From Zhengitettix transpicula (Eukaryota; Arthropoda; Insecta; Orthoptera; Tetrigidae), in assembly GCA_037074705.1 (NCBI GenBank), contig JAYJMR010000111.1, positions 29,695-93,694 on the forward strand: a DNA stretch of 64,000 nucleotides. The letters are read 5' to 3'. Below, in pieces: positions 1 through 10,389 of this stretch (positions within the stretch are counted from its first letter, which is position 1; the number at the start of each line of letters is the position of its first letter). Under the pieces are notes generated by a model. The model saw only the letters and a list, made by a program, of their open reading frames with translations. It did no database searches and was not told the DNA's origin. A program made the translations under genes and the position numbers.

Positions 1-9
1 CTTCTGTGA

Positions 10-47
<38 letters not shown>
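1..47 (+). repeat. Partial satellite subrepeat (3' end)
   Basis: The window opens inside the last subrepeat of a preceding satellite block: the final 12 bases of the body (CTTCTGTGAGTT) and an uninterrupted A tract of 35. It abuts the start of U2 unit 1 (TCCACCATTTTT). Confidence 0.95.
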
Positions 48-50
<3 letters not shown>

Positions 51-69
51 ACCATTTTTTTTTACTTCT

Positions 70-97
70 ATATATATTTAAATAAATAAATATATAT
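70..97. repeat. AT-rich palindrome at the 5' edge of the U2 unit
   Basis: An 11-bp inverted repeat (ATATATATTTA at 70-80, TAAATATATAT at 87-97) is separated by six bases. It lies next to the satellite/unit boundary and recurs at the start of every U2 unit. It could extrude as a hairpin or melt easily; no function is shown. Confidence 0.7.
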
Positions 98-362
98 TTA
101 AAAAATGGGGAAAATTTTTAAATGTCGCGTACATGTGAGCGCGTACGGTTTAAAGACAAATATTAACTTTGTTTACAAAGACCGCGTAACAATGGAAACG
201 TCAACGTGAAAAATTGTAACCGTTATCAATTCCACTTAATTCGCACCGAACTCTGACTGTCTATTCGTTTCTTAGACGACGTCATTTCTTTTTTGCTCAA
301 TTTGACGGAACTCGTGTGTTTACGTGAGGAATTTAATTTTTTCTCTTACATTTACGTATCAC

Positions 363-379
363 CCTGCAGCGAGTGCAGG
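363..379 (+). other. GC hairpin overlapping a consensus 5' splice-site motif
   Basis: CCTGCA (363-368) and TGCAGG (374-379) form a perfect 6-bp stem with a 5-nt loop. The right arm overlaps CAGGTAAGT (376-384), a perfect match to the 5' splice-site consensus, which is the complement of the U1 snRNA 5' end. It recurs in all nine units. Whether the hairpin or the motif is used is unknown. Confidence 0.5.
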
Positions 380-385
380 TAAGTG

Positions 386-399
386 CCGCTAGGTGGGGA
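386..399 (+). promoter_or_regulatory. CTCF-like motif upstream of U2
   Basis: CCGCTAGGTGGGGA fits the CTCF core CCRSYAGRKGGCRS except for G instead of C after GG. It sits at -249 to -236 from U2. The same motif is at 4394-4407, 6882-6895, 9350-9363, 12468-12481 and 17323-17336. In units 7-9 (for example 32745-32758) it reads CCTTTAGGTGGGGA and fits less well. CTCF exists in insects; binding here is inferred from the motif alone. Confidence 0.35.
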
Positions 400-572
400 C
401 GTACTGTAACAATAAAACTGTTGATACATTTCAAATTTTTTTATCTTTGAAGACAATTGTTTCCTTTCCCGCGATATTTAAGCATTCGACGGTAGACCTC
501 ACTTTCCGATCAGGATTTCAGGCGTTTCGCGGGGACCGCGTGTTTCGACGTATTGCCGTGGAAACATTTAAC

Positions 573-611
573 AATGCTCCCCGTTGATTACAATGGTGTC
601 CGGAATAAAAG
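573..611 (+). promoter_or_regulatory. U2 promoter 1: PSE-like and TATA-like elements
   Basis: Insect Pol II snRNA genes use a proximal sequence element (PSEA) at about -61 to -41 and a PSEB or TATA-like box at about -32 to -25. Here AATGCTCCCCGTTGATTAC (573-591, -62 to -44) lies in the PSEA position and loosely resembles the Drosophila PSEA (AAT..CCC, then T-rich to AC/GC). AATAAAAG (604-611, -31 to -24) lies in the second-element position. Position supports the call more strongly than sequence does. Confidence 0.5.
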
Positions 612-634
612 ACCGTCCCGATCGAGGAATCTTT

Positions 635-823
635 ATCGCTTCTCGGCCTTTTGGCTAAGATCAAAGTGTAGTATCTGTTCTTATCAGCTTAATATCTGAT
701 ACGTGGTGCATCGCACCACCAGAATATTAAACTCATTTTTGGAAAATGACGGAGTGTTAGGAGCTTGCTCCACATCTGTCACGGGTTGGCCCGGCTTTGC
801 AGTATCGCCGGGATCGGCCCACC
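635..823 (+). ncRNA. U2: U2 spliceosomal snRNA, copy 1
   Basis: U2 RNA base-pairs with the intron branch site within the U2 snRNP and with U6 in the active spliceosome. Visible hallmarks, in RNA coordinates: the invariant 5' start ATCGCTTCTCGGCC with stem-loop I; the branch-site recognition sequence GTAGTA at nt 34-39 (668-673); stem-loop IIa; stem-loop IIb as a perfect 7-bp stem with an ATC loop (703-719); the Sm site ATTTTTGG at nt 101-108 (735-742); stem-loop III around GGAGCTTGCTCC (760-771); and stem-loop IV from GGGTTGGCCCGGC to GCCGGGATCGGCCC, ending CACC. The length of 189 nt is normal for U2 (about 187-192). The insect-type CAAAGTG and CACGGGTTGGCCCGG support an arthropod. Promoter and 3' box are both in place, so this copy should be active. 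Confidence 0.98.
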
Positions 824-831
824 TTATTGAA

Positions 832-848
832 ATTCAAACAAAGAAAGA
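832..848 (+). terminator. snRNA 3' box, copy 1
   Basis: ATTC, four bases, then AAAGAAAGA (840-848) lies 9-25 nt after the U2 end. The second half fits AAARNNAGA of the snRNA 3' box consensus GTTTN0-3AAARNNAGA exactly. The box directs Integrator-dependent 3'-end formation in Pol II snRNA genes. Confidence 0.65.
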
Positions 849-1125
849 AGTTTAACATTCTGACGTATCAAATATTGAGTTGGAAGGCAGGTAAATTTTG
901 AAATAACTGCGATTTCGCATCCAGTACAGGATTCACCTCTCTCGGCAATCATCTTCTCGCAGGCAGGACCGGGCACCAGCGAGTACAAGTAATTTTCCGG
1001 GAGAAGCCGTTGTCCGTGGCCACCAGCTGGACCACGCTCCCTATATATCTTTTGTATTTCGCGAACGTCGTCGTCGCCGCCGCACGCACGCACGCAAGTA
1101 CGATAGGATAACGCGCCTTTTACGA

Positions 1126-1144
1126 ATATGTATCTGATACATAT
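1126..1144. repeat. Palindrome in the U2 downstream spacer
   Basis: ATATGTAT (1126-1133) and ATACATAT (1137-1144) form an 8-bp inverted repeat with a 3-nt loop. A second perfect palindrome, ATACATATGTAT, overlaps its right arm. It recurs in all units about 300 bp after U2. Function unknown. Confidence 0.6.
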
Positions 1145-1425
1145 GTATTCAAAACATCGTACTTTTTCCGCTCATTTCTTTCGGCTCAAAGGAAGTGTAA
1201 TTAATATTCGTTGTTGACGGAAACTGCGTAGCTATATTGAAAACAGGGGTTCGTTGCCGTTAAAGCCTCTTTTAATTCTGTCACTTTCCCATAAATCTAT
1301 CTCGGTTTTATTATAATTTAGACGTAAAATACCGACGTCTGGATTTTGATATACATTTATAAATAATGTATGCAATATACGTTTATTCCACCTAGCAGAG
1401 CGCCTCTTGGGCGGCCATCGCAAAA

Positions 1426-2025
1426 CACGACTGCCCGTTGTAATCTACGAACGTCTTCCTCGCCGCCGCACGCACGCAGCATAGCTGTTGCAAGCGAACA
1501 TTAGTAAAAACTTACAAATTAATATTCCGCGGATCGAATTATTTTATAATTTTAATTTCTTCTCTACTAAAGTTTCTTTACATGTATATATATATACACT
1601 CTTCTGTGAGTTAAAAAAAAAAAAAAAAAAAAACACGACTGCCCGTTGTAATCTACGAACGTCTTCCTCGCCGCCGCACGCACGCAGCATAGCTGTTGCA
1701 AGCGAACATTAGTAAAAACTTACAAATTAATATTCCGCGGATCGAATTATTTTATAATTTTAATTTCTTCTCTACTAAAGTTTCTTTACATGTATATATA
1801 TATACACTCTTCTGTGAGTTAAAAAAAAAAAAAAAAAAAAACACGACTGCCCGTTGTAATCTACGAACGTCTTCCTCGCCGCCGCACGCACGCAGCATAG
1901 CTGTTGCAAGCGAACATTAGTAAAAACTTACAAATTAATATTCCGCGGATCGAATTATTTTATAATTTTAATTTCTTCTCTACTAAAGTTTCTTTACATG
2001 TATATATATATACACTCTTCTGTGA

Positions 2026-2063
<38 letters not shown>

Positions 2064-2454
2064 ACGACTGCCCGTTGTAATCTACGAACGTCTTCCTCGC
2101 CGCCGCACGCACGCAGCATAGCTGTTGCAAGCGAACATTAGTAAAAACTTACAAATTAATATTCCGCGGATCGAATTATTTTATAATTTTAATTTCTTCT
2201 CTACTAAAGTTTCTTTACATGTATATATATATACACTCTTCTGTGAGTTAAAAAAAAAAAAAAAAAAAAACACGACTGCCCGTTGTAATCTACGAACGTC
2301 TTCCTCGCCGCCGCACGCACGCAGCATAGCTGTTGCAAGCGAACATTAGTAAAAACTTACAAATTAATATTCCGCGGATCGAATTATTTTATAATTTTAA
2401 TTTCTTCTCTACTAAAGTTTCTTTACATGTATATATATATACACTCTTCTGTGA

Positions 2455-2500
<46 letters not shown>

Positions 2501-2683
2501 ACGACTGCCCGTTGTAATCTACGAACGTCTTCCTCGCCGCCGCACGCACGCAGCATAGCTGTTGCAAGCGAACATTAGTAAAAACTTACAAATTAATATT
2601 CCGCGGATCGAATTATTTTATAATTTTAATTTCTTCTCTACTAAAGTTTCTTTACATGTATATATATATACACTCTTCTGTGA

Positions 2684-2721
<38 letters not shown>

Positions 2722-2904
2722 ACGACTGCCCGTTGTAATCTACGAACGTCTTCCTCGCCGCCGCACGCACGCAGCATAGCTGTTGCAAGCGAACATTAGT
2801 AAAAACTTACAAATTAATATTCCGCGGATCGAATTATTTTATAATTTTAATTTCTTCTCTACTAAAGTTTCTTTACATGTATATATATATACACTCTTCT
2901 GTGA

Positions 2905-2947
<43 letters not shown>

Positions 2948-3340
2948 ACGACTGCCCGTTGTAATCTACGAACGTCTTCCTCGCCGCCGCACGCACGCAG
3001 CATAGCTGTTGCAAGCGAACATTAGTAAAAACTTACAAATTAATATTCCGCGGATCGAATTATTTTATAATTTTAATTTCTTCTCTACTAAAGTTTCTTT
3101 ACATGTATATATATATACACTCTTCTGTGAGTTAAAAAAAAAAAAAAAAAAAAACACGACTGCCCGTTGTAATCTACGAACGTCTTCCTCGCCGCCGCAC
3201 GCACGCAGCATAGCTGTTGCAAGCGAACATTAGTAAAAACTTACAAATTAATATTCCGCGGATCGAATTATTTTATAATTTTAATTTCTTCTCTACTAAA
3301 GTTTCTTTACATGTATATATATATATACACTCTTCTGTGA

Positions 3341-3385
<45 letters not shown>

Positions 3386-3568
3386 ACGACTGCCCGTTGT
3401 AATCTACGAACGTCTTCCTCGCCGCCGCACGCACGCAGCATAGCTGTTGCAAGCGAACATTAGTAAAAACTTACAAATTAATATTCCGCGGATCGAATTA
3501 TTTTATAATTTTAATTTCTTCTCTACTAAAGTTTCTTTACATGTATATATATATACACTCTTCTGTGA

Positions 3569-3609
<41 letters not shown>

Positions 3610-3792
3610 ACGACTGCCCGTTGTAATCTACGAACGTCTTCCTCGCCGCCGCACGCACGCAGCATAGCTGTTGCAAGCGAACATTAGTAAAAACTTACAA
3701 ATTAATATTCCGCGGATCGAATTATTTTATAATTTTAATTTCTTCTCTACTAAAGTTTCTTTACATGTATATATATATACACTCTTCTGTGA

Positions 3793-3835
<43 letters not shown>

Positions 3836-4018
3836 ACGACTGCCCGTTGTAATCTACGAACGTCTTCCTCGCCGCCGCACGCACGCAGCATAGCTGTTGC
3901 AAGCGAACATTAGTAAAAACTTACAAATTAATATTCCGCGGATCGAATTATTTTATAATTTTAATTTCTTCTCTACTAAAGTTTCTTTACATGTATATAT
4001 ATGTACACTCTTCTGTGA

Positions 4019-4055
<37 letters not shown>
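1426..4055 (+). repeat. Satellite block A, 12 subrepeats
   Basis: The reference subrepeat is 1426-1612 (187-bp body from CACGACTGCCCG to CTGTGAGTT) plus A21 (1613-1633). The body has a CpG-rich first third (CTCGCCGCCGCACGCACG), an AT-rich middle, a TATATATATA dinucleotide run and then poly(A). Successive periods give A tracts of about 21, 21, 34, 21, 42, 34, 39, 21, 41, 37, 39 and 34. The tenth-from-first copy region near 3318 has one extra AT in the dinucleotide run, and the last copy has GTACAC in place of ATACAC near 4002. No gene is seen in this block. Confidence 0.97.
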
Positions 4056-4058
<3 letters not shown>

Positions 4059-4580
4059 ACCATTTTTTTTTACTTCTATATATATTTAAATAAATAAATA
4101 TATATTTAAAAAATGGGGAAAATTTTTAAATGTCGCGTACATGTGAGCGCGTACGGTTTAAAGACAAATATTAACTTTGTTTACAAAGACCGCGTAACAA
4201 TGGAAACGTCAACGTGAAAAATTGTAACCGTTATCAATTCCACTTAATTCGCACCGAACTCTGACTGTCTATTCGTTTCTTAGACGACGTCATTTCTTTT
4301 TTGCTCAATTTGACGGAACTCGTGTGTTTACGTGAGGAATTTAATTTTTTCTCTTACATTTACGTATCACCCTGCAGCGAGTGCAGGTAAGTGCCGCTAG
4401 GTGGGGACGTACTGTAACAATAAAACTGTTGATACATTTCAAATTTTTTTATCTTTGAAGACAATTGTTTCCTTTCCCGCGATATTTAAGCATTCGACGG
4501 TAGACCTCACTTTCCGATCAGGATTTCAGGCGTTTCGCGGGGACCGCGTGTTTCGACGTATTGCCGTAGAAACATTTAAC

Positions 4581-4619
4581 AATGCTCCCCGTTGATTACA
4601 ATGGTGTCCGGAATAAAAG
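4581..4619 (+). promoter_or_regulatory. U2 promoter 2
   Basis: PSE-like element at 4581-4599 and AATAAAAG at 4612-4619, at the same distances from U2 as in copy 1. Confidence 0.5.
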
Positions 4620-4642
4620 ACCGTCCCGATCGAGGAATCTTT

Positions 4643-4831
4643 ATCGCTTCTCGGCCTTTTGGCTAAGATCAAAGTGTAGTATCTGTTCTTATCAGCTTAA
4701 TATCTGATACGTGGTGCATCGCACCACCAGAATATTAAACTCATTTTTGGAAAATGACGGAGTGTTAGGAGCTTGCTCCACATCTGTCACGGGTTGGCCC
4801 GGCTTTGCAGTATCGCCGGGATCGGCCCACC
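4643..4831 (+). ncRNA. U2: U2 spliceosomal snRNA, copy 2
   Basis: Full-length 189-nt U2, identical by eye to copy 1, with GTAGTA at 4676-4681 and the Sm site at 4743-4750. Promoter and 3' box are intact. Confidence 0.98.
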
Positions 4832-4839
4832 TTATTGAA

Positions 4840-4856
4840 ATTCAAACAAAGAAAGA
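4840..4856 (+). terminator. snRNA 3' box, copy 2
   Basis: Same ATTC-N4-AAAGAAAGA motif, 9 nt after the U2 end. Confidence 0.65.
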
Positions 4857-5434
4857 AGTTTAACATTCTGACGTATCAAATATTGAGTTGGAAGGCAGGT
4901 AAATTTTGAAATAACCGCGATTTCGCATCCAGTACAGGATTCACCTCTCTCGGCAATCATCTTCTCGCAGGCAGGACCGGGCACCAGCGAGTACAAGTAA
5001 TTTTCCGGGAGAAGCCGTTGTCCGTGGCCACCAGCTGGACCACGCTCCCTATATATCTTTTGTATTTCGCGAACGTCGTCGTCGCCGCCGCACGCACGCA
5101 CGCAAGTACGATAGGATAACGCGCCTTTTACGAATATGTATCTGATACATATGTATTCAAAACATCGTACTTTTTCCGCTCATTTCTTTCGGCTCAAAGG
5201 AAGTGTAATTAATATTCGTTGTTGACGGAAACTGCGTAGCTAATATTGAAAACAGGGGTTCGTTGCCGTTAAAGCCTCTTTTAATTCTGTCACTTTCCCA
5301 TAAATCTATCTCGGTTTTATTATAATTTAGACGTAAAATACCGACGTCTGGATTTTGATATACATTTATAAATAATGTATGCAATATACGTTTATTCCAC
5401 CTAGCAGAGCGCCTCTTGGGCGGCCATCGCAAAA

Positions 5435-5826
5435 CACGACTGCCCGTTGTAATCTACGAACGTCTTCCTCGCCGCCGCACGCACGCAGCATAGCTGTTGC
5501 AAGCGAACATTAGTAAAAACTTACAAATTAATATTCCGCGGATCGAATTATTTTATAATTTTAATTTCTTCTCTACTAAAGTTTCTTTACATGTATATAT
5601 ATATACACTCTTCTGTGAGTTAAAAAAAAAAAAAAAAAAAAACACGACTGCCCGTTGTAATCTACGAACGTCTTCCTCGCCGCCGCACGCACGCAGCATA
5701 GCTGTTGCAAGCGAACATTAGTAAAAACTTACAAATTAATATTCCGCGGATCGAATTATTTTATAATTTTAATTTCTTCTCTACTAAAGTTTCTTTACAT
5801 GTATATATATATACACTCTTCTGTGA

Positions 5827-5872
<46 letters not shown>

Positions 5873-6057
5873 ACGACTGCCCGTTGTAATCTACGAACGT
5901 CTTCCTCGCCGCCGCACGCACGCAGCATAGCTGTTGCAAGCGAACATTAGTAAAAACTTACAAATTAATATTCCGCGGATCGAATTATTTTATAATTTTA
6001 ATTTCTTCTCTACTAAAGTTTCTTTACATGTATATATATATACACTCTTCTGTGAGT

Positions 6058-6094
<37 letters not shown>

Positions 6095-6277
6095 ACGACT
6101 GCCCGTTGTAATCTACGAACGTCTTCCTCGCCGCCGCACGCACGCAGCATAGCTGTTGCAAGCGAACATTAGTAAAAACTTACAAATTAATATTCCGCGG
6201 ATCGAATTATTTTATAATTTTAATTTCTTCTCTACTAAAGTTTCTTTACATGTATATATATATACACTCTTCTGTGA

Positions 6278-6319
<42 letters not shown>

Positions 6320-6502
6320 ACGACTGCCCGTTGTAATCTACGAACGTCTTCCTCGCCGCCGCACGCACGCAGCATAGCTGTTGCAAGCGAACATTAGTAA
6401 AAACTTACAAATTAATATTCCGCGGATCGAATTATTTTATAATTTTAATTTCTTCTCTACTAAAGTTTCTTTACATGTATATATATATACACTCTTCTGT
6501 GA

Positions 6503-6542
<40 letters not shown>
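5435..6542 (+). repeat. Satellite block B, 5 subrepeats
   Basis: One of the two shortest blocks. A tracts are about 21, 42, 34, 38 and 37. The third copy has GAGTCAAAA instead of GAGTTAAAA near 6058. Confidence 0.97.
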
Positions 6543-6545
<3 letters not shown>

Positions 6546-7068
6546 ACCATTTTTTTTTACTTCTATATATATTTAAATAAATAAATATATATTTAAAAAA
6601 TGGGGAAAATTTTTAAATGTCGCGTACATGTGAGCGCGTACTGTTTAAAGACAAATATTAACTTTGTTTACAAAGACCGCGTAACAATGGAAACGTCAAC
6701 GTGAAAAATTGTAACCGTTATCAATTCCACTTAATTCGCACCGAACTCTGACTGTCTATTCGTTTCTTAGACGACGTCATTTCTTTTTTGCTCAATTTGA
6801 CGGAACTCGTGTGTTTACGTGAGAAATTTAATTTTTTTCTCTTACATTTACGTATCACCCTGCAGCGAGTGCAGGTAAGTGCCGCTAGGTGGGGACGTAC
6901 TGTAACAATAAAACTGTTGATACATTTCAAATTTTTTTATCTTTGAAGACAATTGTTTCCTTTCCCGCGATATTTAAGCATTCGACGGTAGACCTCACTT
7001 TCCGATCAGGATTTCAGGCGTTTCGCGGGGACCGCGTGTTTCGACGTATTGCCGTAGAAACATTTAAC

Positions 7069-7107
7069 AATGCTCCCCGTTGATTACAATGGTGTCCGGA
7101 ATAAAAG
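7069..7107 (+). promoter_or_regulatory. U2 promoter 3
   Basis: PSE-like element at 7069-7087 and AATAAAAG at 7100-7107. Confidence 0.5.
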
Positions 7108-7130
7108 ACCGTCCCGATCGAGGAATCTTT

Positions 7131-7319
7131 ATCGCTTCTCGGCCTTTTGGCTAAGATCAAAGTGTAGTATCTGTTCTTATCAGCTTAATATCTGATACGT
7201 GGTGCATCGCACCACCAGAATATTAAACTCATTTTTGGAAAATGACGGAGTGTTAGGAGCTTGCTCCACATCTGTCACGGGTTGGCCCGGCTTTGCAGTA
7301 TCGCCGGGATCGGCCCACC
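7131..7319 (+). ncRNA. U2: U2 spliceosomal snRNA, copy 3
   Basis: Full-length 189-nt U2 with no difference from copy 1 seen. GTAGTA is at 7164-7169 and the Sm site at 7231-7238. Confidence 0.98.
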
Positions 7320-7327
7320 TTATTGAA

Positions 7328-7344
7328 ATTCAAACAAAGAAAGA
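7328..7344 (+). terminator. snRNA 3' box, copy 3
   Basis: ATTC-N4-AAAGAAAGA, 9 nt after the U2 end. Confidence 0.65.
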
Positions 7345-7921
7345 AGTTTAACATTCTGACGTATCAAATATTGAGTTGGAAGGCAGGTAAATTTTGAAAT
7401 AACCGCGATTTCGCATCCAGTACAGGATTCACCTCTCTCGGCAATCATCTTCTCGCAGGCAGGACCGGGCACCAGCGAGTACAAGTAATTTTCCGGGAGA
7501 AGCCGTTGTCCGTGGCCACCAGCTGGACCACGCTCCCTATATATCTTTTGTATTTCGCGAACGTCGTCGTCGCCGCCGCACGCACGCACGCAAGTACGAT
7601 AGGATAACGCGCCTTTTACGAATATGTATCTGATACATATGTATTCAAAACATCGTACTTTTTCCGCTCATTTCTTTCGGCTCAAAGGAAGTGTAATTAA
7701 TATTCGTTGTTGACGGAAACTGCGTAGCTATATTGAAAACAGGGGTTCGTTGCCGTTAAAGCCTCTTTTAATTCTGTCACTTTCCCATAAATCTATCTCG
7801 GTTTTATTATAATTTAGACGTAAAATACCGACGTCTGGATTTTGATATACATTTATAAATAATGTATGCAATATACGTTTATTCCACCTAGCAGAGCGCC
7901 TCTTGGGCGGCCATCGCAAAA

Positions 7922-8521
7922 CACGACTGCCCGTTGTAATCTACGAACGTCTTCCTCGCCGCCGCACGCACGCAGCATAGCTGTTGCAAGCGAACATTAG
8001 TAAAAACTTACAAATTAATATTCCGCGGATCGAATTATTTTATAATTTTAATTTCTTCTCTACTAAAGTTTCTTTACATGTATATATATATACACTCTTC
8101 TGTGAGTTAAAAAAAAAAAAAAAAAAAAACACGACTGCCCGTTGTAATCTACGAACGTCTTCCTCGCCGCCGCACGCACGCAGCATAGCTGTTGCAAGCG
8201 AACATTAGTAAAAACTTACAAATTAATATTCCGCGGATCGAATTATTTTATAATTTTAATTTCTTCTCTACTAAAGTTTCTTTACATGTATATATATATA
8301 CACTCTTCTGTGAGTTAAAAAAAAAAAAAAAAAAAAACACGACTGCCCGTTGTAATCTACGAACGTCTTCCTCGCCGCCGCACGCACGCAGCATAGCTGT
8401 TGCAAGCGAACATTAGTAAAAACTTACAAATTAATATTCCGCGGATCGAATTATTTTATAATTTTAATTTCTTCTCTACTAAAGTTTCTTTACATGTATA
8501 TATATATACACTCTTCTGTGA

Positions 8522-8560
<39 letters not shown>

Positions 8561-8743
8561 ACGACTGCCCGTTGTAATCTACGAACGTCTTCCTCGCCGC
8601 CGCACGCACGCAGCATAGCTGTTGCAAGCGAACATTAGTAAAAACTTACAAATTAATATTCCGCGGATCGAATTATTTTATAATTTTAATTTCTTCTCTA
8701 CTAAAGTTTCTTTACATGTATATATATATACACTCTTCTGTGA

Positions 8744-8785
<42 letters not shown>

Positions 8786-8968
8786 ACGACTGCCCGTTGT
8801 AATCTACGAACGTCTTCCTCGCCGCCGCACGCACGCAGCATAGCTGTTGCAAGCGAACATTAGTAAAAACTTACAAATTAATATTCCGCGGATCGAATTA
8901 TTTTATAATTTTAATTTCTTCTCTACTAAAGTTTCTTTACATGTATATATATATACACTCTTCTGTGA

Positions 8969-9010
<42 letters not shown>
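7922..9010 (+). repeat. Satellite block C, 5 subrepeats
   Basis: A tracts are about 21, 21, 35, 38 and 39. As in the other early blocks, the short A21 copies come first after the U2 unit. Confidence 0.97.
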
Positions 9011-9013
<3 letters not shown>

Positions 9014-9536
9014 ACCATTTTTTTTTACTTCTATATATATTTAAATAAATAAATATATATTTAAAAAATGGGGAAAATTTTTAAATGTCGCGTACATGTG
9101 AGCGCGTACTGTTTAAAGACAAATATTAACTTTGTTTACAAAGACCGCGTAACAATGGAAACGTCAACGTGAAAAATTGTAACCGTTATCAATTCCACTT
9201 AATTCGCACCGAACTCTGACTGTCTATTCGTTTCTTAGACGACGTCATTTCTTTTTTGCTCAATTTGACGGAACTCGTGTGTTTACGTGAGGAATTTAAT
9301 TTTTTTCTCTTACATTTACGTATCACCCTGCAGCGAGTGCAGGTAAGTGCCGCTAGGTGGGGACGTACTGTAACAATAAAACTGTTGATACATTTCAAAT
9401 TTTTTTATCTTTGAAGACAATTGTTTCCTTTCCCGCGATATTTAAGCATTCGACGGTAGACCTCACTTTCCGATCAGGATTTCAGGCGTTTCGCGGGGAC
9501 CGCGTGTTTCGACGTATTGCCGTAGAAACATTTAAC

Positions 9537-9575
9537 AATGCTCCCCGTTGATTACAATGGTGTCCGGAATAAAAG
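9537..9575 (+). promoter_or_regulatory. U2 promoter 4
   Basis: PSE-like element at 9537-9555 and AATAAAAG at 9568-9575. Confidence 0.5.
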
Positions 9576-9598
9576 ACCGTCCCGATCGAGGAATCTTT

Positions 9599-9787
9599 AT
9601 CGCTTCTCGGCCTTTTGGCTAAGATCAAAGTGTAGTATCTGTTCTTATCAGCTTAATATCTGATACGTGGTGCATCGCACCACCAGAATATTAAACTCAT
9701 TTTTGGAAAATGACGGAGTGTTAGGAGCTTGCTCCACATCTGTCACGGGTTGGCCCGGCTTTGCAGTATCGCCGGGATCGGCCCACC
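9599..9787 (+). ncRNA. U2: U2 spliceosomal snRNA, copy 4
   Basis: Full-length 189-nt U2, unchanged from copy 1. GTAGTA is at 9632-9637 and the Sm site at 9699-9706. Confidence 0.98.
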
Positions 9788-9795
9788 TTATTGAA

Positions 9796-9812
9796 ATTCA
9801 AACAAAGAAAGA
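9796..9812 (+). terminator. snRNA 3' box, copy 4
   Basis: ATTC-N4-AAAGAAAGA, 9 nt after the U2 end. Confidence 0.65.
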
Positions 9813-10389
9813 AGTTTAACATTCTGACGTATCAAATATTGAGTTGGAAGGCAGGTAAATTTTGAAATAACCGCGATTTCGCATCCAGTACAGGATTCAC
9901 CTCTCTCGGCAATCATCTTCTCGCAGGCAGGACCGGGCACCAGCGAGTACAAGTAATTTTCCGGGAGAAGCCGTTGTCCGTGGCCACCAGCTGGACCACG
10001 CTCCCTATATATCTTTTGTATTTCGCGAACGTCGTCGTCGCCGCCGCACGCACGCACGCAAGTACGATAGGATAACGCGCCTTTTACGAATATGTATCTG
10101 ATACATATGTATTCAAAACATCGTACTTTTTCCGCTCATTTCTTTCGGCTCAAAGGAAGTGTAATTAATATTCGTTGTTGACGGAAACTGCGTAGCTATA
10201 TTGAAAACAGGGGTTCGTTGCCGTTAAAGCCTCTTTTAATTCTGTCACTTTCCCATAAATCTATCTCGGTTTTATTATAATTTAGACGTAAAATACCGAC
10301 GTCTGGATTTTGATATACATTTATAAATAATGTATGCAATATACGTTTATTCCACCTAGCAGAGCGCCTCTTGGGCGGCCATCGCAAAA

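Larger units (their letters stand above)
48..1425 (+). repeat. U2 repeat unit 1 (gene plus spacers)
   Basis: This 1378-bp unit runs from TCCACCATTTTT to the GCGGCCATCGCAAAA that precedes the first satellite copy. The upstream spacer (48-572) holds an AT-rich palindrome, a GC hairpin at 363-379 and a CTCF-like site. The downstream spacer (849-1425) holds a CGTCGTCGCCGCC/CGCACG simple-sequence stretch around 1062-1096 and a palindrome at 1126-1144. No gene other than U2 is supported. Private or shared variants: G at 560 (A in the other units), G at 147 shared only with unit 2, T at 908 shared with units 7-9, and a 6-T run near 340 shared with unit 2. Confidence 0.95.
4056..5434 (+). repeat. U2 repeat unit 2
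   Basis: 1379 bp. It differs from unit 1 by A in GCCGTAGAAAC, C in AATAACCGCG, and one extra A in GTAGCTAATATTG near 5242, which is private to this unit. It keeps GCGTACGGTTT and the 6-T run as in unit 1. Confidence 0.95.
6543..7921 (+). repeat. U2 repeat unit 3
   Basis: 1379 bp. First unit with GCGTACTGTTT and the 7-T run in the upstream spacer, both shared with all later units. A in GTGAGAAATTT near 6823 is private to this unit. Confidence 0.95.
9011..10389 (+). repeat. U2 repeat unit 4
   Basis: 1379 bp. Apart from their insertion, units 5 and 6 match this unit in every diagnostic spacer position checked, so it represents the uninterrupted form of their parent. Confidence 0.95.

Noticed and set aside
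393..587. 64-codon open frame upstream of each U2
   Set aside because: It starts at GTG, overlaps the U2 promoter, shows no domain and is kept only because the whole unit is copied.
824..1093. 89-codon minus-strand open frame just after U2
   Set aside because: It has a non-ATG start in simple sequence, lies over the 3' box and has no recognisable domain.
1232..1423. 63-91-codon minus-strand open frame in the downstream spacer
   Set aside because: It starts at TTG, and a single-base insertion in unit 2 changes its ending, so no coding constraint is seen.
3345..3385. Poly(A) tracts as mRNA tails or polyadenylated retrocopies in tandem
   Set aside because: No target-site duplications flank each copy and the bodies join directly end to end, so tandem amplification explains them better than repeated retroposition.
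1426..4055. CRISPR array
   Set aside because: Repeats are 187 bp with poly(A) between them and no unique spacers; the locus is eukaryotic.
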